Assembly (NCBI GenBank): GCA_026182355.1
Contig: JAPFBL010000379.1
Span: forward strand, 305,673 to 369,672
DNA: 64,000 nucleotides
Direction: 5' to 3'
Origin: Hermatobates lingyangjiaoensis
Taxonomy: Eukaryota > Arthropoda > Insecta > Hemiptera > Hermatobatidae
Shown piece after piece: positions 11,444 to 22,682 of the stretch (its first letter is position 1; each line of letters begins with the position of its first letter). Made by a program: the position numbers and the translations under genes. The notes beneath the pieces are model-generated. The model was not told where the DNA came from. It saw only the letters and a list, made by a program, of their open reading frames with translations, and did no database searches.

Positions 11444-11782
11444 ATCAAAATTCATATCCTCTAATAATTATAAACCAACGTTTCGGTCATCCTAGACCAT
11501 CTTCGGGGAGTAAACAAATGTAAAATATTTCTAAAACTAAAAACTTACTAAATAAAATGACATGGACTAAAACTTTAAGATACACAAAACGAAAGTATTA
11601 ACATCATTCACTGGCAGGTTTTGTACTTGCGTTTTGTGTATCTTAAAGTTTTAGTGCATATAATTTTATTTAGTAAGTTTTAGTTTAGAAACATTTTACA
11701 TTTACACCCCGAAGATGGTTTAGGATGACCGAAATGTTGGTTTATAATTATTAGCATATAAGAATTTTGATAGTAGTTCTTT
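11444..11782. mobile_element. PLE-type inverted-terminus foldback
   Basis: Arms at about 11444-11598 and 11627-11782 are inverted copies sharing TAATTATAAACCAACGTTTC and TAAAACTTTAAGATACACAA. The right arm contains CCGAAGATGG and ACCGAAATG, a divergent version of the CTGANGA/stem/GAAA core seen at other PLE ends here. Confidence 0.65.
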
Positions 11783-12250
11783 TGGTGAAGTTATACATTC
11801 AACACCTGATAAATGGAAGACAGCACTAAGATCGTTGGAAAAGCTGTCCAATATATGCGAAAGAAAAGAAATAGGTAAGAAATTTAATTGCGTATGCCTT
11901 AACTAATGTCTGCTCCCTAAATATACAAATATATATATATAGAAAAAAGTATCGACCGTGGAATAGAAACAAAACTAAAGTTTATCGGGACTAGGTCAGT
12001 TCTTCAGGTTCAAAAATTGCTTAATTGTAACTAATTGCACTTTTATGTATGTTTGATTTTTGAATGATTGAATTATTTCTTATATTTTTTCCTTTTTGTA
12101 GGCCTACGAAAAAGGTTTGAAATAAAAACCGAAACGTTGGCAATGAGAGTTTAATTTTTGAACCTAGAAAATTTGACTGAATCCCGATTAGATAACACAT
12201 CTATTCTATCAAACGGTCGATATATTATTGAATCTGTTATATATATATAT
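11783..12250 (+). mobile_element. PLE N-terminal fragment and family D terminus
   Basis: The sequence around 11800-11930 corresponds to the basic N-terminal coding segment that precedes EGLLPxYTNI in other copies, and it ends in TATATATATATAG. From 12100 there is a terminus with AAAAAGGTTTGAAATAAAAACC followed by GAAACGTTGGCAATGAGAG. The same terminus recurs at 29005-29280, 32740-32850 and 51556-51895. It ends in a TA run at 12238. Confidence 0.55.
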
Positions 12251-15200
12251 AAAAGAAATTTAGAGAAAAAATGTTACCTCATTTAAATCTAAGAACCTTT
12301 TTATTTTTAGCTTAGCGAACTTTAAATTTAAGTTTAGCGAGAACTTTATTTTAAGTTTAAACTGATATATTTAAACTTAATCAGTTTAATAAAATAATAA
12401 AGATACTAGAAAGAAATTAGAGAACTCAAATATCCTCAATTGCTAAGAGCATTGATTCAATGTAGCATTTCATTTACCTCGAAGCTTTAGTTTTATGATG
12501 CCGGTAGTAATGGATATTCATTCAGAAAGCAACCTTATTACTTCCATCTACCAGTTCTCTTTGTAATAACTATAGCAAATTCAAAAGTTATTTTGAAAAC
12601 AAAAATCCCCAACAACAGTAGTTCTTAAGCACCCAGTGGTTTCGATATTACACTGCTTTTAATACTAACAATTCAATCGAATACTTTTATTATAAATTGT
12701 AAAAATGATTTTCAACACAAAGAATGAACAAATAAATCATTTTGGGATAGTTTTTTTTTTTTATAACAAAGTGAATTGATAAACTGAAAATACAATATTA
12801 AAACATCAAAGTCATATAAGAATAGCCAATTATTCGTTCAGGGGTTTATTATTACTATCTTTTAATGAAATCATTCCATGTTTCTAATGATAACTATTCA
12901 AGAATACTAAATTTCACCCTTATAAGTATTTTCAAAATATTTCCACAACTCTACCTAATGTTTTTCACTACAATAAAAAAAAAAAGGAATTATTTTATAT
13001 TATTTGTTTATATTACAGTTCACTGAAATGATGTAAGGCTTTTTTTTAAGCAGGTTTTATTTTCACAATGTGTATCGCATGTTTATTTACTTCTGAACCT
13101 AATAACTTATAACCTTTCTAATAACTAATGATGTTCTTCTAATTACGAGTACTGCATTAGAATTAAATATTTCTTCTTTTTAAAAGAGTGTATAAATTAT
13201 CTAATTAATAATGGCATTTGAATATTGGGATTCTAAATTATCAATAATGGGATTAAAGTGCATAGTTAACAGGTGTAAAAGTACATTGGTGAGGACATTT
13301 TTTAACAATTTTTTTTTATTATTATATATGTCAAAATTCATTTATATATTTATCAAAATTGGAGAGTTATCAAAATCTAAATATTTTATCTTTTTTGTTT
13401 TTTTTTGTGTGAAAAATGTTTATCGTATTGTAATGAGGGTTTTAAAATATTACCTGAAAAAAAAAGGTTATAGTGGCAGGTTGACATTTTTTATCAATTG
13501 CCCACATGGTTTCTAAAAATGATTAAGATGTAGCTAATGTTACGTATTTATTATCATAATACGGACTTGAATTTAACATATTCAGTTTGCTTAATTCCTA
13601 TTCTTTTATTAAGTTTTTTTTTTAAACTACATTTTTGGAAGTAAGTAGGTCTTTATCAGTAGGCACTTAAAAAAGTCCAAAGATAGATATTTGTATATAA
13701 ATATAATTACGCGAATAAATATTAAGTATATATGTTTAAACTAGTATGAACCGAAAGAAGTATTACTAATCTGATATACTTAAAACATTTACTTCATTAT
13801 TTAACAACTTGAAAGCAATATCTTACAAGTGAGTTAGTAATTTGAAAGTAAAAGTAATTTATATACTGCTTTTATATAACTTAACTTGCTTTTGATAATA
13901 CGTAAATAATTTCATTATGTTTACATTAGTGATGATATATTAGTGATTCATGCGGCATACGAAGTGTTTTTCAATCGATTCTTGGTGATACTATTTGAGT
14001 CTAATGACTTCTTTTCCTTTATATTGTAAGTTGAATATTTTATAGAAAATTAATGGATATTTCGTCATGAGCTATGTTAAACGGATTATCATATTTTATA
14101 TTTTTTATATGGAACATTTAATTGATACATCCATCTTTATACTATCATAATATTTAATCATCATATATTACTTTTTACAAAAACTTCTTATAAAAACTCT
14201 TTGGAAGTTATTTACCTACCAAATTGAACATATTTACAGTCTCTCAAAAATATTAACCTAAATATGTATGGGAATCAATACATAGGTAGCAAATATATAT
14301 ACAAACAATTGAAACAAATTACAATTACGATGATAAATGACTAGTAACCGTAACAAATTAATTAATAGTTTATCCTACAATACAAATTATCACAAATACG
14401 TACTATATACACAAACAAAAATTACCTTTCAAATCTTTGGAATGTCTAGACCAAAAACAATTGTATGCATTGATAATAAAATGAATCAAACAGATTGTAA
14501 TCAGAAATCGAATATGATAAGTTACATGGGGTACATTGTACTTTGGGATTTGTAAATAATCAACTATTTACAACTGAAAAGAAATGAGATGTCAAGTATG
14601 CTTTCCATAATTTATACAGGTCGGTAATCACTAATCGCGTTATCAGTTGTCCCATATTGTTTTCGTTACTGGCCGCTAGCATTTGATGGCGTTGTTTCTG
14701 ACATAAACAAAGCAGACAGGTTATTAATATATTGGTTATCTTTTCATATGTGATTTTTATGCTTTGTTTTTGTAAAAAGAACATTCTATTACTTTTACTT
14801 CCACTTTTAGAATATATATTTCAGTAATGACCTTTCATGGGCTGTTATTTTACTTGATTTCATCTAACCTGAATTTATTTAGTTATTTTACGTAAATAAC
14901 CTAAGATTTCATTGATAATCTTTCTTGTATAACTTAACCAGTTAACCCACTGTACAGGTTACATTTTAAAAATCACTTGATTTTATTTGATATTGGTCTT
15001 TTCTTTATTAACCAATATGTGCTTATTTAAGGGGTATTTTAAATTTGGAATAAGGTGGTTAGCTATTTAATTATCTGTATTCTCGGCTAATCAATCACTA
15101 ATCTGCAAAAATGGGTACACTAGTACTCTCCCAGTCACAAAGTTACCTGATTAGTGATTGCCTACCTGTACAAAAGAATTTTGAACAATTGAAGAGACAT

Positions 15201-15837
15201 AAATAAAGAAAAATGAGTCAGTAATATTGGTCCACAGAAGATCATCCTTACTCTGTTGTTTAGACAAAGATGTTTCAACAGTATAATTCAAATTGTATTA
15301 CATGTCCAGTATATTCAATCAAAGTATCTTTACCATTTGGCTTGTTGAGTTCAACATCTACTGTTTATTATGAAAATATAACATAACTGTCATTTTTTTA
15401 ATTGGCACTTTTAATAGTTGTTCGCATTATTTAGAAGGCATTAAGTAGTTTATGAAAATTAGTACAGTTTACATAGAATCAAATAATTTCTATTATAATT
15501 CACTTATAACGTTAGTCTATATAAATACAGTTATTTTTCCATTGAAAGTTACTTTCAGAAATTAACAGTTTTTAACTTTTTACTGTAAGTAAATTTGAAA
15601 ATCTCTTTGGAGTTTCCAGAGATATATTGAATATGACTGTACAGACGTTTAGGTCGTCTGTCTTTGACAGCAATTAAGTTCAATTTCAATTTAGAATCAA
15701 CAAAATTTTGATGTTTATAAATAATGATTGCAGTCATTGATACACCTACTGAAAAAAAAATACAAAAACAACTTCTTGAATTATGCCCCATTTGATATGG
15801 AAAAACATTTCAAATCATTAGTCTGCGATTAGAAAGG
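12251..15837. other. AT-rich intergenic DNA
   Basis: I see no gene here. The frames at 13211-13516, 14337-14555, 14560-14784 and 15555-15791 show no domain, have very low-GC composition, and lack supporting splice or codon evidence. Composition is close to 25% GC with poly-A and poly-T runs. Confidence 0.45.
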
Positions 15838-16090
15838 GGAAGAAACGTTAAGTCTCCACACAAAATAGGTTTTTTTTTCAAATCGACGCGTTTCGAACAC
15901 TTAGTGTTCATCAGGATACATCTACAATATAAAATATGAATAGAAAATGTGAAATTGAATACAGGAATTGTAAATGTAGCTTGACGATGAACACTAAGCG
16001 TCAGCGTTTGAAAAAAAAAAATTTGTGTAGAGACTTTGTGTTTCTTTCTTTCGTTCTAATGATGAGTAAATTTCCAAATACTACACAATA
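15838..16090. mobile_element. PLE-type foldback, family C
   Basis: Inverted arms carry AAGTCTCCACACAAAA and CGACGCGTTTCGAACACTTAGTGTTCATCAGG outside a roughly 60-bp loop. The outward sequence (GATGAGTAAAT...ACTACACAAT) is the family C/B end that also occurs at 47750-47970, 52660-52960, 57612-57720 and 60280-60680. Confidence 0.65.
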
Positions 16091-16915
16091 AATGCTTGCA
16101 TAGCTTGTGAGTTAAAATCATTTGCTGTGATATCAATTATTGTATGGTATTTCCCCCTATTATATTTAAGAAACAAGTTATTCTAAATTATTTATAATTA
16201 AAAACCAAAAGCAGAACCTTTCTTTTGGTGTACAATAACAACATATATTACAAACAAATTTTAGTTTTTATTTCTGATTAAATGAAAATGTCTATACTTT
16301 AAATGAATTAACCAGTGTTATTGGATTTAAAGTTACAACAGTTGGTTCAGATTTTCATTGAAGTCTGATAGAAACCACACGCTCAACAACATGGCAAGAG
16401 GTTTTTTTTTAATTTATACCCAGAGTAGTCAAAACTTTATTACTTTTGGAGCAACATTTTTTCCCCTTTAGCAAAAGTTATTTTTGGACAACTGAGTTTT
16501 TTTGTAGAATATACATATTTGCAAGTTACTTCTTATCAATATGTCAATATTTTTTTAGGTACTCATAATTAAATGTTGTTCAAATTTTTAGAATCAACAA
16601 ACGAATGAAACTTTTCATACAACAAAAACTATATATATTTGTATTTATATTCTAGTATTTGTTCTGACATTTAAACAACTGATGAAGTTGCAAAAGTAAA
16701 ATAAAGGGATTGTTTTAAATTTTGTTTACGTTAAATCATGAATAGGATAATACATAAAATCAAATAATACATAAAAGGAAATTATAAAATTCTAAAACTG
16801 ATTTTCAATTTGCAGAGACTTGAGGCGGCATGGTTCCTGTAAGTTTTCTAAATTTGGCTTATGCGATATAGAAGCTGCTGCGGTGACGCCAAAGCAGACG
16901 TCCTGATTTGGCTTA
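16091..16915. other. AT-rich DNA, no gene seen
   Basis: No supported feature is visible. It lies downstream of the minus-strand gene's 3' end, beyond the 102-bp tandem block. Confidence 0.4.
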
Positions 16916-17150
16916 AATGTTTATATCAATGGCAACAAAAGACACCTTGCTGCTGTCCCGTCATGTGGTGTTGACCTCACCATGACTATGACTGTGGTTC
17001 ATACTCAAGTCGATCTAAATGTTTATATCAATGGCAACAAAAGATACCATGGTGTTGTAAGTCATGTGGTGTTGGCCTCACCATGACTGTGGTTCATAGT
17101 CGATCAAACATTTTGTCTAAAAGTTTATATCAATGGCAACAAATGACAAC
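16916..17150. repeat. Short tandem duplication, ~102-bp unit
   Basis: Two and a part copies start at about 16916, 17017 and 17120, each with GTTTATATCAATGGCAACAA and a TGTGGTGTTG-CCTCACCATGAC block. The array lies in the 3' flank of the gene, about 350 bp beyond its stop codon. Confidence 0.85.
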
Positions 17151-17466
17151 ATCGTCACCTGATCATGAGCACCCTCTACAGTTCAGTCATCATAAACTTA
17201 ATTTATTACTAATAGTTTTCAACCATAAGAATTCTAGTTTCAAGATGCGACATTTTAATGGGACACAAAATAAATTATATATAAAATCAAATTACACAAA
17301 TAAAATAGTCAATAAATAAAATTATTTGTTCTATAAACTTGTACCAATGAGAAAAAAATAATGCCTACGTTTAAATACTAATTTACTTAATTTCACCGGT
17401 GCAACAGTAATGCATGATTAATAATATCAGGATGAGTACATTTTCACTAACTTATTGCAATTTTAC

Positions 17467-17472
17467 TTTATT
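17467..17472 (-). terminator. Candidate polyadenylation signal
   Basis: AATAAA on the minus strand lies 28 nt beyond the stop codon of the seven-exon gene. In DNA this AT-rich the hexamer is common by chance, so position is the only support. The implied 3' UTR would be very short, and a more distal site is possible. Confidence 0.4.
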
Positions 17473-17499
17473 CGACACTGACGGTGTTGAGTTTTTTGT

Positions 17500-17630
17500 T
17501 CAACACCTGCTCGAGGTTTCAGCGTAGTTCAATCTGTCGATTTGATTTTGTGTTTCCTTCACTCTGGCTTCGACTCGAAGTCTTTCTTTCCTTAGTTCTT
17601 CCACCTTTTGTTTCAAAGACGTGTTCTCTT
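17500..17630 (-). CDS. Exon 7, coiled-coil terminus and stop (residues 894-936)
   Basis: Acceptor CTGATGTTATAG, then EENTSLKQKVEELRKERLRV and about ten more heptad-compatible residues, ending YAETSSRC and TGA. Hydrophobic residues at Leu, Val, Leu, Leu, Val, Val, Ile and Leu with i, i+3/i+4 spacing indicate a short coiled coil. The arrangement suggests dimerisation through the C-terminus. The phase (2 nt completing the codon) matches exon 6. Confidence 0.82.
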
Positions 17631-20600
17631 CTATAACATCAGAAAATATATATCCGTAATATAAATTATTAATGAACATAATACAAACTATATATAAATA
17701 TAGCTGAGTATTAATATCCTTACAGTGCAGGCCGATACCTGCACTAGATCTTTATAACCATGAATGGCACTTCCGAAATGTGTTTTCCTCTTTAGTTCTG
17801 GTCATTGCTACTAGAGCAAAACACTTTATAAAGTGACAGCCATAACAATCTTAGAATCAGAAGTAATCATTATTTGAATAATAGCTTGTTTCGTAAAAAT
17901 CATATATATAATGGTATTTGTATTTGCAAAGAGGGGGCAGATTCTATTGAATACGTATTTTGGTATTGAAACTACTAGAATAAGACAGAAAAGACATGAT
18001 TAAAACTATTCCAAAAGAGATTGGTTTTGAGTCTATTCAGTTTTGCCTATGTTGATTTTCAAAAATATAAGAATTTAAATAAATTAACAAATATTGCGAA
18101 TTTTATTATCCAAATTAAGCGAAATATTTGATCGTACAAAATAGACATAGAAATTGATAATTTCAAGTTTGTTGTGATTAACGGGTGTAATTTGAAGGCG
18201 TATTCAACTTAATTAATTAAATATTAATATACTTACCTTAATTCTAGTAAGTATATACCCATATGAAAAGCCAAGAAAAATACATTCTATTCTATCCTAC
18301 CGTAACAGTTGAACTAATAACAGTGATATCAAGTAATGATCATTAATAATTAATTATTTTCGTAATATTACGTTGTACTAATAATCATTCTGCTATTGAT
18401 TAACAAATGTTAATTAGCAATTACGATGACTAATAATGCTTATCATCAACGTTTTATACTTTTTATTGCTTTTTGTTTCTGACTTTTAACTGTAAACATT
18501 ATAAAAGTAATAATAAAAAAGTATTATTATTATTATACTTTTAATATACTTTAATATGCTTTTAATAATACTTTTAAGTAATAATAAAAGTTTTTATAAT
18601 AAACTTTTCTGTGTGGAGACACAATACTTTCTCCAATATGATTAAAAACAACACTATAATAGATTGCACAATTGAACCCTTATATTATATGTCGTATACT
18701 TATTTACCCATTTATGCATTATAATTTATAAAATATATTTGAATGATGAAATTGTTTACCTCTGAGAGTTTTAGTCGACATTTCGGGCACATTCGTTGGT
18801 GACATATCATCCTTCATCAAAGACTTTTGTAGTTTCCCAAATGTAGAGCTGCCTTCATAGACTTTCCTTTTGACTGGTTCACTTTGAGGACATGGTGTTG
18901 TATTGAAAACAGCTTGAGTTCCACCCAGATCAAATGATTTGAAAGGTGTTAAAGGAGACGTAAGGCTATCAGTTAAATGAGCCATATTCGGTTGATAGTT
19001 CTTTTTAATATTGGTTTGATGATAATCATCAAAAAGACTTAACTGTTTCGTTGGTAATTTATTTATTTTCATTTTTCGAATAGGTGAATCGCAAGGATCA
19101 AATGCTCTTATAACATCAATTCCGCGCATCTTTGGCCTCAGTTTTTCCAATTCACCTGTTTCATATCTACCTAAAGATCTACGAAAAGTAGGAGATTGAT
19201 GAAATATATTTTGTGTATTCTCACTCAATGAGTTAGATACACAATTATAAACAGGACGACTTTTCTCCATTGTTTCTTCAGGCCTGTCAACGTCAAAAAT
19301 ATTTAAATTATTTCCATTAAATATTTTCTCATTTCCATCATTAGAACCGAATTTCTTTTTTGATTTCAACGAATTTTTATTTTTATCGCTTTTTTTATCT
19401 CTAACAATAATTCTTTCTAAAGTTTTTGAAATTGTTTTTAATATTCCATCATCTGTATCTGGTTTTATAATAGGATTATTTATTTTTTCTTGTATTAAAC
19501 TAATCTGCGATTGGATTTCTTCATTGATATTACTTCCTAAATGATATGAAGTACACTTTGGAAATCTATGACTCTCCGAAGGTAAAATAGCAGATCTTGT
19601 ACTAAGAGTGGGAGAAAGATAGTCTGGTTTAATAATACCCAGGAAGTTCTCAGCTTCCATTATAAGCTGTTTACACTTAAAGTCGCCATCTTTGTCTATG
19701 CTTCTTCCAATGGTTTCACAAGTTGTTGAATTTGATCGTTTTTTTACATTTGGGCTTACAATTCTATTAACTGTTCTTGGCTCGAGACTAGGTCTTCTTT
19801 CCATTAAGCTGCAATTGGAATTAATTAGTTTCGATACGTGAGGATTCCTTAAGTATTTTCCATTATAGTCTAATGGGCCGTGTCTTTTTAATATGGGTGT
19901 AGTGTCAGCACTGCGGGTGCCAACTCTTTGATTGTTTAGAAGCCTGTCTATAAGGACTTTGTTTAGGTTTACTGTCTTTGGGTCTAATGGTTTATTCTGC
20001 ATTTGGTTCATACTGCTGTGTTTGTAAGGCGAGTTTTCTGTTGATGTATTATGACCGCTTGATGTTTGCTTACAGCTCAGGCGACTGCTTTGTGTTGATA
20101 CCACTTCAGAAGAACTCATTTCATCCCATTTTCTTGTTATGCTTCTCTTGTGCCGTTTATTACATCGGCTTGATGTTCTTGAAGAGTTTTGGCTTCCACC
20201 AATACTGTCTCGTTGTCTCCTTTGTGTTCGGAGTTGACTTCTTTTGATATCTGGTGACTTATCAAAATTATGATAAGTACAATGACCATTATTTATAATG
20301 TGTCCTGGAAAAAAGAAAGAAAATTATAAAATGTTTGTTCTTCTTACATACAGAACAAGATTTCACAACAAACACGTGAAATAAAAATCAATGGATCTAG
20401 TGTGAACCACACAGGAAGGAGCCTTCCAAAAATAAGACACTGTCTCACTTACTTTTTAAGTCCAAAATACGTTGTAGGGATTATTTTCGGGGGAGGGATT
20501 CAACTACAGTAAGTAGATTTATATATTTTTGTTTAATATATATTTATATATAGAAATTTAAATTTAGTTCATAAAGGAAAGAGAAAAACAGATAAAACCA

Positions 20601-22451
20601 CACATAAAAGAAAATACTCACAACGATATTTCGACATTCGTCGTCATCGGGCAGAAGTAGTCCCTTTGAGTAGCTGAAGCTAACTGTTCGTCGCATTTGG
20701 CCGTACGCTCAGTTAGCTTCAGCTACTCACAGGGACTACTTCTGCCCGATGACGACAAATGTCGAAACATCGTTGTGAGTCTTTTTTTATCTGTTTTTCT
20801 CTTTCCTTTGTGAACTAGTAGTCCTGTTGGACCGCTTAATGTGTTGAAATTTAAATTTATTCACTTACAGTGAATAAACGGTCATTTAACAGTCATGCCC
20901 GTTTTCCCTTTTTGTAGAAGACCGAATAACTCTTTCTATTTGTAACTGTAGTTAAAAATAACTTTATAATTAAATAAAGTTATGTGTAGACTTACAAGAC
21001 TGAAATGCACACACTTGTACATGCACCGTCACTCTAAGTAGAGTGCTGTCTTATGTTGTATTATTAAGATAAATTCTAATTTACCAATTTCAGGAATTAA
21101 TTTTGGCACATATACTGTGCATTGCTTAAAACAAACTGTGGAGGTAAAGAGGAAATTTCTCAGAATATTTTGTTCTGATCAATTCTCTGAAATATCAGGG
21201 CAGCTAGAGATACCTACTAAAGTCAACAGCATTTTTTTAACGAATTATACCTTTCACATTATTTTAACTAGGGCTTATTTTCGGGCAAGGGCTTATATTC
21301 CAAAAAGTCTCGAAAATCACTGTAGGGCTTATTTTCGGGGAGGGTTTATATTCTAAAAAGTCCCAAAAATCACTCTAGGGCTTATTTTCGGGGAAGGGCT
21401 GATATTCCCAAAAGTCCCGAATATCACTCTAGGGCTTATTTTCAGGGAATGCCTTATTTTTGGAAAAAGATGGTAATATGGCAGTAATAAGAGATATAGA
21501 GGAAACAAATGGAATAAGATTTTAAATATTCTACAATGACTTAAGAATAGTATATGGATAAATATATATTTCAGTACTTATACATTTGAGTTTAAGGACT
21601 GACTAGCAAGAAAAAATTCGAATATATAATATAAAATACTGCCAAATAGGACAAAATACAAGATATAAGCGTCAAGTCAAAGAGAATGATGCTCATACAG
21701 TAGAAATATGTGACAGAAAAAACAATTGGACAGATGAATAAAATATGGAAAAATTGTAAATAGTGAAGGATATTGAGAGTCTATAGAGGGGAGGGGGGTT
21801 CATGCACCCCATTCACCATTTGTCATATTTCCACCCACAGCCCCTCATATTTCCAATAGTCTTTTTTTTTTTTAAAAAAAAATTAGTTATTTGAATTTTA
21901 AATAATATGCAAATATTACCAAAAAATGCTTTTTTGTTCTTTATTAGTATAAATCTTATATTTATAATTATGCATTATACACCTGATATCTGGAACTCCT
22001 TGAAACCACACAGAGCAAGTTCATAATTTTAAGCTAACTAAGAAAGGTATTGTTGAAGGAACAAAAATAATAAAAATAGAACGAGAACATATAAAATTTT
22101 TGAAATTGTTTAAATCAACCACAAGGGAATTAGGGCCTCTCCGAGGTAGCTGCAACGATACCCTAGGTCACTCAACCCTCACCGATTAGAAAAACAACTT
22201 TAATCCCCAGCAACACATTCTACCTTTCTTATATAAAGCAATAAAATTCAAAATGTATTCTTATCTTGATAATGGCTGAGGGCAGGAGAAACGTGTGTTA
22301 ATTGTCAATTGGCAATTTACTATATTCTGTGGATACAGTAACAAAATCGTTATTTAGGAAACTAGAGAAACTTATGAAAAAGCAAGTTTCAGCTACATAT
22401 GGTCTAATTTTCAACAATATTTGTATACAGGAAGGACTGCTACCAATATTT

Positions 22452-22508
<57 letters not shown>

Positions 22509-22646
22509 GGTTACTAGCCGTTGTGCCTACAAAGTGCTTGGTCTCCCTTTCTCTTTTCTCCTGAAGACGGATTGCCCCAAAATTTAAGTCTGTAAGTGTG
22601 TTTCTTTACTTTCTATGCTACCTATCTTCAATTTTGAACTGTTACA

Positions 22647-22682
<36 letters not shown>

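Noticed and set aside
13211..13516. 101-codon plus-strand frame
   Set aside because: Phe/Ile/Lys/Tyr-rich product of very AT-rich DNA, no domain, no splice context.
19978..20247. 89-codon plus-strand frame
   Set aside because: Antisense shadow of exon 6.
22454..22504. Protein with Tyr-Ile repeats
   Set aside because: Translation of a TA microsatellite; occurs at every TA run.
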